Assembly: GCF_045679555.1 (NCBI RefSeq) | Contig: NC_092110.1 | Span: forward strand, 3,859,390-3,923,389 | Reading direction: 5' to 3' | Length of the DNA: 64,000 nucleotides | Origin: Salvelinus alpinus | Taxonomy: Eukaryota > Chordata > Actinopteri > Salmoniformes > Salmonidae | Shown: positions 61,501 to 64,000 of the stretch, in pieces | Layout: the number at the start of each line of letters is the position of its first letter | Position numbering within the stretch: position 1 is the stretch's first letter | Program-made: the position numbers and the translations under genes | The notes under the pieces: model-generated | Database searches by the model: none | What the model was told of the DNA's origin: nothing | The model's input: only the letters and a program-made list of their open reading frames with translations

Positions 61501-63822
61501 TTGGTAGCGTTGCTTAGCCAGTGTTCCCCCAGCATTGTGAGCTGGTTCTCCAGGCCAGGAGAGCACACGGACAGCAGCAACCTCTTCCCCTCCTCCAGGA
61601 CCTGGTACAGCTTGTGCTGGTGCTCCGTCAGTCTATCCATCAGACTCTATGGTGAGGAGATTAGGTAGACCAAGACGATGAGAGGGGGGTATACAGGTAT
61701 GTACAGTGGTGTAGATACCTGTACTTAAATTACTTCAGTAAAAATACTTTAAAGTACTACTTAAGTTGTTTTTTGGGGTATCTGTACTATACTTTACTGT
61801 TTATATTTGGACAACTTTTACTTTTACTTCACTACCTCCCTAAAGAAAATAATGTACTTTTTACTCCATACATTTCCCTGACACCCAAAAGTACTCGTTA
61901 CATTTTGAATGCTTAGCAGGACAGGAAAATTGTCTAATTTACACACTTATCAAGAGAACATCCCTGGTCATCCCTACTGCCTCTGATCTGGCAGACTCAC
62001 TAAACACAAATGTTTAATTTGTAAATGATGCCTGAGTATTGGAGTGTGGCCCTGGCTATCTGTCAATAAAAATAGAAAATTGTGCCGTCTGGTTTGCTTA
62101 TTATAAGGAATTTGAAATGGTTTATACTTTTGATACTTAAGTACATTTAAAACCAAATACTTTTAGACAAGTAGTATTTTACTAGGTGACTTTTACTTGA
62201 GTCATTTTCTATCAAGGTATCTTTACCTTTACCTATTAAGGAATCTTCAAGTAGGACAATTAAGTACTTTTTCCACCGCTGCATAAATACATATCAAATG
62301 TATGCTTGGTAGCATTTTATTTTACTGTACTATTTACCAGGTAGTTACCTGGTATTCATTAGGAACATCATGATAAAGATTATGGCGGTGCTGTGTATGA
62401 TGCTATTAGAAGGTAGAGTAAGATATGGCAAAAGTAACACACAGTATACATGCGAGTGCCATTGGTTTTCTGTTATGATTGCATACCATTGTACAGAGGG
62501 ATGATAGTGGCATACTGTACCTGACACAGTGAGCTCCTCTCAGTGAGCTTCTCCTCGGTCTCCTCCATTAGGCCCACTGTGAGGATGCTACCCTCCACTG
62601 CCTCCAGCTGTCTACACAGAGCCTGGTAGTCCTGCACCAGACGGCTCCAAGTCTAAAAACACACAGATAACTCGTGAAAAAATAACAATTCAGCTATACT
62701 CGGGTTACAGATATAACCTTTTCAGACTATCGTGCCGACCCCAACTGTACTGTGCTGGCTCGGACATTGCCTTTTCACATTGTCCTTTCCAGCATGGTTC
62801 CAGCAAGTCTGGTGGATACGTAACCAGGCCAGCCCAGTACAGTACAGCTTGGCGCTAGTGTGAAAAGGGTATTTGACTGATTTATAAGTATGATAGCAGT
62901 TTGTTTTGTGGTCGTCTCTGACCTCCAGTATGTACTCCAGTTCCACTCCTCTCCTGTGGGCCTGTTTGAGGACTCCCTGGGCCTGGGCCAGAGTCTCCTT
63001 CAGACTCTGGTTCTCCCTGGGAACCACCAGGCCACTGATCTTCCTGAAGAATGTCTCTGTCAGGATCATATGGGACTCCAGACCCTGGAAGAACTCCTGG
63101 AGAAAGAAACCAGAGATGGTATAATGTTGAGATATGCCACTTGAGTGAAACCTCCCCCCAGCTATGGTCTTCTGGAAAGCACCCTGTGGGAATATCCAAT
63201 ATGGTGAACCAGAGACATGTCTTCCCTTGTAACGGACTTTAAATCATCATCGAGCGATATACTCTTGAATTGCCTTTTGACAATATATTTACTATGCATA
63301 GAATTCTTTGTACTATCCAAAATTGCTGTAAATCTGTGAGACTTATACGTAAGGTTAAAGTCTACCTTGTGTTTGTCCAGCAGGATCTGTACTTCCTCCA
63401 CAGAGCTGGCGATGATCCTCTGGTCGGCAGCCATCTTGTCTTGAGCGGTGTCCACCAGGTCAGCCAGATCCTGTAGAGCCCTCTCATACTGACCTTTCAG
63501 AGCCATGTTCTGGTTCAGGCCGCTACGCCGTGATCCCACCGTCATCACCAGCTCCTCGTAGGTATCCTGGAGGAAGAGGAGGAGGAGAGAGGACAGAGAA
63601 GCAGAAGAAGAATACCTCCAGATATGATACGAGTCACCAATGTTTAAGCAGTGTCTGTGGGTGTCTGTGTGTAAGAACTGTCTGTAGGAAGAGGTCAGAT
63701 ACCTGTAGCGTTAGCAGTTCGTTGGTGGAGATCTGGTCTGCCTGTAGCTCTGTTCCTCTGGTTTTGAGCTGGGTAATCCTCCGCTCAAACTCTCTCAAAC
63801 TCTCCTCAGCCTCAGCAATGAC
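13203..63822 (-). CDS. syne1: Nesprin-1 (syne1), C-terminal rod and KASH, 5'-partial
   Basis: Forty-one minus-strand exons (E1-E41 below, in transcript order). E1-E40 give 2204 codons with matching phases at every junction, plus about 66 residues from the KASH exon. Nesprin-1 spans the outer nuclear membrane. Its C-terminal KASH peptide binds SUN proteins in the perinuclear space, and its spectrin-repeat rod reaches the cytoskeleton. Diagnostic matches: [93 protein letters not shown]. The DLSSWSS linker separates nesprin-1 from nesprin-2. The actin-binding CH domains and most of the rod lie upstream of this window. No start of a short isoform was recognised. Many introns are filled with transposons. 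Confidence 0.96.
13444..16196 (-). other. Last syne1 intron
   Basis: No exon or clear transposon recognised. Contains purine-rich stretches (14510-14550 and 15855-15920). A mammal-like exon coding the Pro/Ser segment before KASH could not be found. Confidence 0.4.
16197..16292 (-). CDS. syne1: syne1 exon E40, DLSSWSS linker
   Basis: 32 codons: [20 protein letters not shown] then [12 protein letters not shown], diagnostic of nesprin-1. Donor TCG|GTAACG. Acceptor follows a long CT-rich tract. Confidence 0.95.
16537..16749 (-). CDS. syne1: syne1 exon E39
   Basis: [10 protein letters not shown]...ILNITSSQQ, 71 codons; [19 protein letters not shown] conserved. This is the last spectrin-like repeat. 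Confidence 0.96.
17046..17174 (-). CDS. syne1: syne1 exon E38
   Basis: [10 protein letters not shown]...DHHKTLM, 43 codons; [10 protein letters not shown] conserved. Confidence 0.95.
17575..19470 (+). mobile_element. Decayed L1-clade LINE in syne1 intron
   Basis: Plus-strand fragments give reverse-transcriptase motifs: an ADLKKAFDK-like box near 18155-18190 with a frame slip, [18 protein letters not shown] near 18298, and YADDS near 18456. A C-terminal CCHC-like knuckle ([16 protein letters not shown]) lies near 18980. Many stops and slips; antisense to syne1. Confidence 0.75.
19590..19682. mobile_element. Palindromic MITE
   Basis: AGCCTGGTCCCAAATCTGTT... is mirrored by ...CAGATCTGGGACCAAGCT around the inner GCCAACTC/GAGTTGGC. 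A relative is at 37915-38016. Confidence 0.7.
19704..19904 (-). CDS. syne1: syne1 exon E37
   Basis: [10 protein letters not shown]...NALMQCH, 67 codons; donor GTAGGT lies about 20 bases from a palindromic MITE. Confidence 0.95.
20236..20447 (-). CDS. syne1: syne1 exon E36
   Basis: (G)[10 protein letters not shown]...EMRIKKFK, 212 bases; [20 protein letters not shown] conserved. Its 5' portion and acceptor are duplicated upstream (20521-20790). Confidence 0.95.
20394..20790 (-). repeat. Three tandem copies of the E36 acceptor region
   Basis: TTTACTGAGGGCCTGGG recurs at 20401 and 20531, and in diverged form (TTTACTCAGGGCCTGAG) at 20673. Spacing is 130 then 142 bases. Each unit carries exon sequence, the acceptor and intron sequence. 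Only the first is joined to the full exon; copy 2 keeps a GGTGTAG acceptor. Confidence 0.8.
20790..23152 (+). mobile_element. L2-type LINE 3' part split by a Tc1 element
   Basis: Plus-strand fragments resemble the C-terminal end of L2-like ORF2 ([10 protein letters not shown]-like, [10 protein letters not shown]-like) up to about 21478. The 3' tail resumes at about 23020 and ends GGGATCCTTAATAAATAC at about 23148. The same LINE protein segment appears antisense near 46674-46874. Confidence 0.7.
21479..23015 (+). mobile_element. Tc1/mariner element nested in L2, inactive
   Basis: Inverted sub-terminal repeats (CACAAACAATACTTAAAAAA and its complement) bound the element. Transposase pieces lie at about 21822-22190, 22192-22428 and 22462-22839, interrupted by stops. 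The first catalytic Asp is Gly (WSGETK) and the third acidic residue is Lys (NPIKNLW); the middle QDNDPK is kept. Confidence 0.85.
23333..23459 (-). CDS. syne1: syne1 exon E35
   Basis: [10 protein letters not shown]...GDSQTT plus split Gly, 127 bases; isolated between two repeat-filled introns. Confidence 0.92.
23778..24278 (-). repeat. 3' LTR of copy 1
   Basis: 501 bp. Carries hairpin arms 24118-24131 and 24149-24162, TATA-like TATTTAG at 24108-24114, predicted RNA start near 24083 and AATAAA at 23867-23872, all on minus. Confidence 0.92.
24290..26764 (-). CDS. Proline-rich repetitive protein of LTR element copy 1 (824 aa)
   Basis: The ATG lies inside the 5' LTR and the frame stays open to just before the polypurine tract. 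The N-terminal ~170 residues are charged ([33 protein letters not shown]). Then come Pro/Arg-rich [13 protein letters not shown] blocks, and then runs of 9-residue repeats: [38 protein letters not shown]-terminal block [11 protein letters not shown]...HPDPPLDF is shared with copy 2. No known domain is recognised; position would suit a Gag-like structural protein, but that is inference. Plus-strand open frames here are by-products of the 27-bp repeats. Confidence 0.7.
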   Translation of the reverse strand: MAYFPEPAFWSEDPSLLTSSEDEESDSRYRITHLRTKRHDQRQQEKYKDSWTWEEILDREVPGEYNRPKAELEAAKAERRRYEELARRQEREPTKDLGYTTWEEIDRWAINPGRVPEPAWDSLAQCEEGYRRMEAARRSGRKPVGKPKKILWGGLKGRVARSGRKPAPTPCNYRGEREYGQTPCYAVERTVSPVRVHSPVRVIPPPRTGRARLSIEPDVMKPALHIWPPVRLLGPVYMAPALRMVSPVRLHSPVRVIPPPRTGRATGSIQPGKVGQAQCSREPIRLHGPVFPAPPPRPSSVPPVPTPRNRLPVCLQSPVPPPRTRPMVRVSSPVSPIPAPRTKPFVRLQSPVHPVAAPRISPEMRVPSPVPPVPAPRTRPNVRPQGPVCPVPAPRTSREVLIISTVPPVPAPRTRSTVRRIRLEPSVSPAPSEPSVSPAPSEPSVSPAPSEPSVSPAPSEPSVSPAPSEPSVSPAPSEPSVSPAPSEPSVCQEPAKPPVCHEPAKPPVCHEPTEPSARQEPLEPSARQEPLEPSARQDLPEPPTRQDLPEPPTRQDLPEPPTRQDLPEPPTRQDLPEPPTRQDLPEPPTRQDLPEPPTRQDLPEPPASHEQPEPSERHEQPEPSERHEQPEPSERHEQPEPSARHEQPEPSERHERREPSACHERREPSACHERREPSACHERREPSACHERRESSVSHELPFSLKRLDTQNCPSVQSCLSVRSCLSVRSCPSILISLSIFIYFYILIYPSVLIYLSVPVLSLLDMLLRGFCGGQKRVDILGGRKLGWTMVVWGQRPEPEPPPWSTAHPDPPLDFVLVRPACAS
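24665..25495 (-). repeat. Coding minisatellites with 27-bp units
   Basis: Four successive families: 24668-24805, 24806-24940, 24950-25165 (about 8 units) and 25300-25490 (about 7 units). All have 27-bp periods, so each unit adds nine residues without disturbing the frame. Confidence 0.9.
26677..27177 (-). repeat. 5' LTR of copy 1
   Basis: 501 bp, the same layout shifted by 2899: hairpin 27017-27061, predicted RNA start near 26982, AATAAA two bases before the ATG at 26764. Confidence 0.92.
27777..29197 (-). mobile_element. Tc1-like element B nested in element A
   Basis: Ends AACTCATCAAAAAAAGAAAT and GACGTTTCTTTTTTTGCTGAG; TA duplicated at about 27775 and 29198. Its transposase is in pieces: 28234-28920 (helix-turn-helix through FTDESRF), 28142-28369 and 27911-28126, so it is frame-shifted. 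It belongs to a different Tc1 subfamily from its host. Confidence 0.85.
30149..30291 (-). CDS. syne1: syne1 exon E34
   Basis: (G)[10 protein letters not shown]...[23 protein letters not shown] conserved; acceptor CCATCCTCAG. Confidence 0.95.
30423..30600 (-). repeat. SINE fragment
   Basis: On minus it reads the SINE body and tail, with CACAATTGGCCCAGC and the end TTAACTGACCTGCCTAGTTA. Confidence 0.75.
30601..30788. mobile_element. Small palindromic MITE with TTAA ends
   Basis: CCACCCAAAAAT and ATTTTTGGGTGG near the ends, with an inner inverted pair (AAGATATGTAACTTTC / GAAAGTTACATATCTT). Confidence 0.65.
31201..31269 (-). CDS. syne1: syne1 exon E33, 69-base in-frame cassette (DV23-like)
   Basis: Starts with AT of a split Asp (G|AT) and ends with G of a split Gly (DG). 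Codes 23 residues starting [20 protein letters not shown]. Skipping it keeps the frame, because E32 also ends with G. Acceptor TTTCTTCCAG, donor GTAGGC. Mammalian nesprin-1 has the same alternatively spliced 23-residue insert ([16 protein letters not shown]...). Confidence 0.92.
31474..31825 (-). CDS. syne1: syne1 exon E32, disordered linker with LEWD kinesin-binding motif
   Basis: [10 protein letters not shown]...GSASASALS, then G of a split codon. This 117-codon exon is a low-complexity, Ser-rich linker between spectrin repeats. It keeps [20 protein letters not shown]; the LEWD codons lie at 31598-31609. In nesprins, LEWD is the W-acidic motif bound by kinesin light chain. Confidence 0.96.
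32066..32257 (-). CDS. syne1: syne1 exon E31
   Basis: [10 protein letters not shown]...KKLIRLP, 64 codons; [20 protein letters not shown] matches nesprin-1. Confidence 0.96.
32261..32296. repeat. (CAAT)n microsatellite
   Basis: About eight CAAT units next to the E31 acceptor. Confidence 0.85.
32419..32645 (+). repeat. tRNA-derived SINE, full length
   Basis: CCCGAGTGGCGCAGCGGTC (A box) through the common body to the tail TTGCCTAGTTAAATAAAG. Head to tail preserved, with a diverged B box. Confidence 0.85.
32704..32841 (-). CDS. syne1: syne1 exon E30
   Basis: [10 protein letters not shown]...AKIKQLR, 46 codons; [18 protein letters not shown] conserved. Confidence 0.96.
33047..33229 (-). CDS. 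syne1: syne1 exon E29
   Basis: [10 protein letters not shown]...ASILRRLK, 61 codons; [15 protein letters not shown] conserved. Confidence 0.96.
33382..34915 (-). mobile_element. Tc1-like element D, nearly intact
   Basis: Ends CAGTCGTGGCCAAAAGTTTT and its complement (AAAACTTTTCGCCACGACTG), TA at both borders (33380-1 and 34916-7). The transposase frame is continuous on minus except for one in-frame TGA at 34239-34241. Confidence 0.92.
33558..34577 (-). pseudogene. Tc1 transposase with one in-frame stop
   Basis: The first part (34577-34242) holds the paired-type helix-turn-helix DNA-binding region. The second (34232-33558, same frame) holds the DDE catalytic core: Asp in FSDETP, Asp in QHDGAS, Glu in NPIENLW, with DD34E-like order. 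It is separated only by a TGA. The residues before NSPDLNP look locally altered. Length is close to the usual ~340 residues. Confidence 0.85.
35016..35166 (-). CDS. syne1: syne1 exon E28
   Basis: (K)[10 protein letters not shown]...KEELKKFE, 151 bases; donor GTACAG. Confidence 0.95.
35311..36865 (+). mobile_element. Tc1-type element C (sister of A)
   Basis: Ends CAGTACCAGTCAAAAGTTTG and TTTGACTGGTACTG with flanking TA. Long inverted ends as in A. C-terminal transposase frame at 36283-36648 keeps [11 protein letters not shown], where Glu is replaced by Gln. The N-terminal region is broken. Confidence 0.87.
36975..37305 (-). repeat. tRNA-derived SINE, reverse
   Basis: On minus, GAGTGGCGCAG-like head (here AAGTGGCACAGTGGTC), then the CACTGCATCGCAGTGC and GGTTCGATCCC B box. 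Confidence 0.75.
37455..37642 (-). CDS. syne1: syne1 exon E27
   Basis: [10 protein letters not shown]...SMERRL plus split Lys; [16 protein letters not shown] conserved. Confidence 0.96.
37915..38016. mobile_element. Palindromic MITE next to E26 donor
   Basis: CCAGATCTGTTTGTGCCATC is mirrored by GACAGCACAAACAGATCTGG. Ends 15 bases before the exon boundary at 38032. Confidence 0.7.
38032..38194 (-). CDS. syne1: syne1 exon E26
   Basis: (R)[10 protein letters not shown]...[26 protein letters not shown] conserved. A palindromic MITE sits 15 bases past its donor. Confidence 0.95.
38478..39993 (+). mobile_element. Tc1-like element E abutting a splice donor
   Basis: Left end CAGTGCATTCGGAAAGTATT after TA at 38476-7. 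Right end ...ACTTTCCGAATGCACT stops three bases short, directly at the E25 donor. Transposase pieces: 38829-39248 (DNA-binding), 39252-39575 ([13 protein letters not shown]), 39651-39872. Several stops, inactive. Confidence 0.9.
40000..40166 (-). CDS. syne1: syne1 exon E25
   Basis: [10 protein letters not shown]...LLDLIGA plus split Arg. Donor GTAAGG is followed directly by a Tc1 inverted repeat. Confidence 0.95.
40377..40535 (-). CDS. syne1: syne1 exon E24
   Basis: [10 protein letters not shown]...MIEKLRK, 53 codons. The acceptor follows a pure (CT)n run (GA repeat at 40539-40568 on +), a variable polypyrimidine tract. Confidence 0.93.
40539..40568. repeat. (GA)n microsatellite forming the E24 polypyrimidine tract
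   Basis: About 14 GA units on +, read as CT on the syne1 strand, 3 bases upstream of its CATAG acceptor. Confidence 0.85.
41287..41442 (-). CDS. syne1: syne1 exon E23
   Basis: [10 protein letters not shown]...WEEICHQ, 52 codons, phase 0. Confidence 0.94.
43055..43190. repeat. Two-copy ~70-bp tandem duplication within the Tc1 element
   Basis: TAAATTGTTGTGTAAGCAAT...CTTCCGTAAAGCCC occurs twice in a row inside the transposase region. Confidence 0.8.
43914..44342 (-). repeat. 3' LTR of copy 2
   Basis: 429 bp. Hairpin arms 44131-44141 and 44157-44167, TATA-like TATTTAA at 44117-44123, predicted RNA start near 44092. Confidence 0.92.
44216..46279 (-). CDS. Proline-rich repetitive protein of LTR element copy 2 (687 aa)
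   Basis: Starts in the 5' LTR, as in copy 1. Shared with copy 1: [15 protein letters not shown], the SPVR.IPP.RTGRA blocks, [15 protein letters not shown], and the C-terminal [11 protein letters not shown] and HPDPPLDF. Nine-residue repeats CPAAPELPV (about 5), RPDQPEPSA and SHDQPEPSA, then a seven-residue SPELPSL run. It reads through the G tract into the 3' LTR, unlike copy 1, which suggests a small frame change near its end. Function unknown; Gag-like role is a guess. Confidence 0.7.
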   Translation of the reverse strand: MLSTGYAAFWSSPSSQEENRYRNTHQTRTKQRSNGEQQRPSTQDYWTQEEWSWEIMDGKGPWGRVGENRRSREKKEAATAQERWIEEAARKRGWKPERLTQKFLGGGIKGSVAKPGWIPEPTPRACRGVRGRRTGQTPCYAVKRTVSPVRMLSPVRAIPPCRTGRARLGIEPDAMKPAQRIWPPVRLLGPAYMAPALQVVSPVRLHSPVRAIPPRRTGRATGTIQPGKVGEARCSRARVLLHGPVYPAPPSHPSSVPSVPTPRTRLPVHLQSPVPPPRTLPMVRVSSPVPPVPAPRTKPPVRLQSPVRTVPSPRTRPKVRALSPVPPVPVPRTRPRVRHESPVCLVVVPRTSLKVRVLSPVPPVPVPRTRPTVRLSRPESAVCPAAPELPVCPAAPELPVCPAAPELPVCPAAPELPVCPAAPELPVCPTPSELSVCHEPAKPPVCHEPTEPSARQEPLEPSARQEPLEPSARPDQPEPSARPDQPEPSARPDQPEPSARSDQPEPSASHDQPEPSASHDQPEPPASQDPPASQDPPASPELPSLSPELPSLSPELPSLSPELPSLIPVLPLIPVLPLIPMLPLQLSGFSWRVVIGWGIRKRGVTMVVWGQRPEPEPPPWTDAHPDPPLDFWWCVRSTHLEGGGGYVTFLTYFYVILIMFSWSGRELGWALYVVCVWLVYGCCMCMG
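46216..46644 (-). repeat. 5' LTR of copy 2
   Basis: 429 bp; hairpin 46433-46469, predicted RNA start near 46394, ATG of the long frame at 46279. Confidence 0.92.
47357..48493. mobile_element. hAT element, non-autonomous, with perfect 8-bp target duplication
   Basis: Ends CAGTGGCGA / TCGCCACTG. The eight bases CCTGTTAC flank both sides (47349-47356 and 48494-48501). 1137 bp, no transposase frame recognised. Confidence 0.88.
48960..49440 (+). mobile_element. RSg-1-like LINE 3' end
   Basis: Contains GTAAGCATTTCACTGTAAGG and GGCGCATGTGACCAATACAA, the usual tail of this salmonid LINE family, plus CTACCTACATGTACATACTA upstream. Confidence 0.8.
49824..49949 (-). CDS. syne1: syne1 exon E22
   Basis: [10 protein letters not shown]...AEQMRCK, 42 codons; precedes the 8.4-kb nested-transposon intron. 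Confidence 0.94.
50174..50368 (-). CDS. syne1: syne1 exon E21
   Basis: [10 protein letters not shown]...ELANLIK, 65 codons; [20 protein letters not shown] conserved. Confidence 0.95.
50804..51038 (-). CDS. syne1: syne1 exon E20
   Basis: (R)[10 protein letters not shown]...SMLDAVQ, 235 bases; contains [18 protein letters not shown]. Confidence 0.95.
51241..52802 (+). mobile_element. Sleeping-Beauty-type salmonid Tc1 element, inactive
   Basis: Ends CAGTTGAAGTCAGAAGTTTA and its complement, TA at 51239-40 and 52803-4. Inner copies of the direct repeat (AGAAGTTTACATACACTAAG) give the inverted/direct repeat layout of this group. Transposase N-terminus at 51602-51823 ([20 protein letters not shown], paired-type binding domain). 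C-terminal part at 52293-52586 has NPIKNVW in place of NPIENLW, so the third catalytic acidic residue is Lys. Several frame breaks between. Confidence 0.95.
52847..52941 (-). CDS. syne1: syne1 exon E19
   Basis: [10 protein letters not shown]...GQVDE plus split Arg. A Sleeping-Beauty-type element ends 44 bases beyond its donor. Confidence 0.95.
53186..53333 (-). CDS. syne1: syne1 exon E18
   Basis: (S)[10 protein letters not shown]...EQQRAHE, contains [16 protein letters not shown]. Confidence 0.95.
53621..53775 (-). CDS. syne1: syne1 exon E17
   Basis: [10 protein letters not shown]...TTERF plus split Ser; contains [13 protein letters not shown] and IKRMQNLNR. Confidence 0.95.
53880..54012 (+). 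repeat. tRNA-derived SINE
   Basis: GTAGCTCAGTTGGAGCATGG (A box) and GGGTTCGAATCCC (B box) followed by the tail AAGTCGCTTTCGATAGAAGT. A SINE head, not a tRNA gene, because the acceptor stem is absent. Confidence 0.8.
54228..54374 (-). CDS. syne1: syne1 exon E16
   Basis: [10 protein letters not shown]...DRMEELK, 49 codons; donor GTAAGT. Confidence 0.93.
54613..54795 (-). CDS. syne1: syne1 exon E15
   Basis: [10 protein letters not shown]...RQLITLQ, 61 codons, phase 0. Confidence 0.93.
54977..55564 (+). mobile_element. Solo LTR, endogenous retrovirus-like
   Basis: 588 bp, begins TGTTATG and ends CTTGACA, flanked by ATAGG on both sides (54972-54976 and 55565-55569). Has a TATA box (GTATATAAACC, about 55386) and AATAAA near 55431. 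No internal genes; this is what recombination between two LTRs leaves. Confidence 0.85.
55664..55868 (-). CDS. syne1: syne1 exon E14
   Basis: (R)[10 protein letters not shown]...WIQDCS, 205 bases; donor GTGAGT. Confidence 0.94.
56033..56166 (-). CDS. syne1: syne1 exon E13
   Basis: [10 protein letters not shown]...LKDVNA, then a split Arg; contains [17 protein letters not shown]. Confidence 0.94.
56453..56623 (-). CDS. syne1: syne1 exon E12
   Basis: [10 protein letters not shown]...LQVESLQ, 57 codons, contains [13 protein letters not shown]. Confidence 0.94.
56700..56855. repeat. Two-copy 75-bp tandem duplication
   Basis: TTTAGTACTTTTCTGCAACG through GAGGTAGTTAAAATG repeats once with a 75-base period. 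On minus both copies are open in one frame, but no splice signals support an exon. Confidence 0.8.
57040..57195 (-). CDS. syne1: syne1 exon E11
   Basis: [10 protein letters not shown]...WANLDHL, 52 codons; donor GTAGGC. Confidence 0.92.
57395..57550 (-). CDS. syne1: syne1 exon E10
   Basis: [10 protein letters not shown]...NALKDCQ, 52 codons, phase 0. Confidence 0.93.
57637..57722. mobile_element. Short MITE fragment
   Basis: AAAGGGTTCCAAAAGGATTC and GAACCCTTTTTGGTTCCAGG form a near-palindrome common in salmonid introns. Confidence 0.55.
57759..57935 (-). CDS. syne1: syne1 exon E9
   Basis: [10 protein letters not shown]...QGLIVER, 59 codons; one of the most conserved segments ([16 protein letters not shown]). 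Confidence 0.96.
58159..59938. mobile_element. MITE with GTTTCCATCCAA ends, filling intron E8-E9
   Basis: CAGGTTTCCATCCAA at the left, TTGGACGGAAACCT at the right. A second MITE (about 58629-59617, ends GGTTCCCAAAC / GTTTGGGAACCCC) is inside it, and a solo LTR inside that. Confidence 0.65.
58916..59421 (+). mobile_element. Solo LTR of a second family
   Basis: 506 bp, TGTGGCAG...CTGCTACA, flanked by ATGT on both sides (58912-58915 and 59422-59425). TATA-like CCTTATATGG near 59000 and AATAAA near 59325. Confidence 0.75.
59960..60109 (-). CDS. syne1: syne1 exon E8
   Basis: [10 protein letters not shown]...DYLQKYK, 50 codons, phase 0. A MITE end lies about 20 bases into the following intron. 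Confidence 0.94.
60430..60541. mobile_element. Palindromic MITE fragment
   Basis: CTGCATCCCAAATGGAAGCC and AGTAGTGCACTATGTAGTGG flank a GGCCCATTGGGCTC centre; typical short salmonid MITE. Confidence 0.65.
60649..60831 (-). CDS. syne1: syne1 exon E7
   Basis: [10 protein letters not shown]...VQEKLHQ, 61 codons, phase 0. Confidence 0.94.
61024..61156 (-). CDS. syne1: syne1 exon E6
   Basis: (R)[10 protein letters not shown]...NHLSAFL; one base completes the split codon, ends phase 0 at GTGAGT. Confidence 0.92.
61450..61646 (-). CDS. syne1: syne1 exon E5
   Basis: [10 protein letters not shown]...AILKHWT, then a split Arg codon (AG|G) to E6; donor GTCAGG. Confidence 0.92.
61704..62281. mobile_element. 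hAT-type MITE
   Basis: CAGTGGTGTAGATACCTGTA start and TACTTTTTCCACCGCTG end, rich in TACTTTTAC motifs; non-coding, 578 bp, in intron E4-E5. No clear 8-bp duplication, so old. Confidence 0.75.
62521..62652 (-). CDS. syne1: syne1 exon E4
   Basis: [10 protein letters not shown]...RSSLCQ, 44 codons, phase 0. Confidence 0.92.
62923..63096 (-). CDS. syne1: syne1 exon E3
   Basis: [10 protein letters not shown]...ELEYILE, 58 codons. [14 protein letters not shown] and [12 protein letters not shown] are nesprin-1 signatures. Donor GTCAGA. Confidence 0.95.
63366..63566 (-). CDS. syne1: syne1 exon E2
   Basis: [10 protein letters not shown]...LLDKHK, 67 codons, phase 0; contains the conserved SRRSGLNQN and [11 protein letters not shown]. 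Confidence 0.95.
63703..63822 (-). CDS. syne1: syne1 exon E1 (first seen)
   Basis: [10 protein letters not shown]...NELLTLQ, phase 0 at both ends; acceptor CTCCTGCAG, donor GTATCT. Confidence 0.9.
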
Positions 63823-63865
63823 CTGCAGGAGAGAACCCAATGCCGGTTAGCTTCTTAGACATTCA

Positions 63866-64000
63866 AATCAAATCAATTTGTATTTGTCAAATGCGCCGAA
63901 TACAACAGGTGTAGACCTTACCGTGAAATGTTTACTTACAAGCCCTTAACCAACACTGCAGTTCAAGAAATAGTTATGAAAATATTTCCTCAAAAATCTA
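63866..64000 (-). mobile_element. RSg-1-like LINE 3' end, antisense, cut by window edge
   Basis: The complement of the 48960-49440 tail: ATGCGCCGAATACAACAGGT and CCGTGAAATGTTTACTTACA. Confidence 0.8.

Overview
The window is vertebrate nuclear DNA, almost certainly from a salmonid fish (Salmo, Oncorhynchus, Salvelinus or a relative). It has interrupted genes with GT-AG introns. The introns are packed with repeats I recognise as typical of salmonids: Tc1/mariner elements (one of the Sleeping Beauty type), RSg-1-like and L2-like LINEs, tRNA-derived SINEs, hAT and palindromic MITEs, and solo LTRs.

Layout. Bases 1-2174 (+) hold the 3' end of an acidic, repetitive coding exon, best explained as akap12 (gravin), followed by a small 3'UTR intron. 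Bases 4810-5312 (-) hold only the 5' coding exon of rmnd1, with no downstream exons, so it is probably a relic. Bases 6225-11905 (+) hold ccdc170, a coiled-coil ciliary/microtubule protein, in ten phase-0 exons; the N-terminal part of the mammalian protein is missing. Bases 13203-63822 (-) hold the 3' part of syne1 (nesprin-1). Forty exons join without a frame break, from deep in the spectrin-repeat rod to the DLSSWSS linker. The KASH exon, which anchors the protein in the outer nuclear membrane, follows. The upstream part of the gene lies beyond base 64000.

The order AKAP12-RMND1-CCDC170-SYNE1 matches the tetrapod block, but ZBTB2, ARMT1 and ESR1 are not seen here. ccdc170 and syne1 stand tail to tail, 1.3 kb apart between stop codons. 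This fits one copy of a region duplicated by whole-genome duplication and then thinned.

Much of the rest is transposon archaeology. Four syne1 introns are almost entirely repeats: 20448-23332, 23460-30148, 41443-49823 and 57936-59959. The most interesting items are two related non-autonomous LTR retrotransposons (23778-27177 and 43914-46644, both on -). Each has near-identical LTRs, a 5-bp target duplication, a G-rich polypurine tract and one long proline-rich ORF that starts inside the 5' LTR, with no protease, reverse transcriptase or integrase. The 10 nt just inside each 5' LTR are exactly complementary to 10 nt lying 31 nt downstream of the TATA-like box in the same LTR. The two elements differ by a compensatory change. 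This points to self-priming by the RNA 5' end, as known for Tf1/sushi elements.
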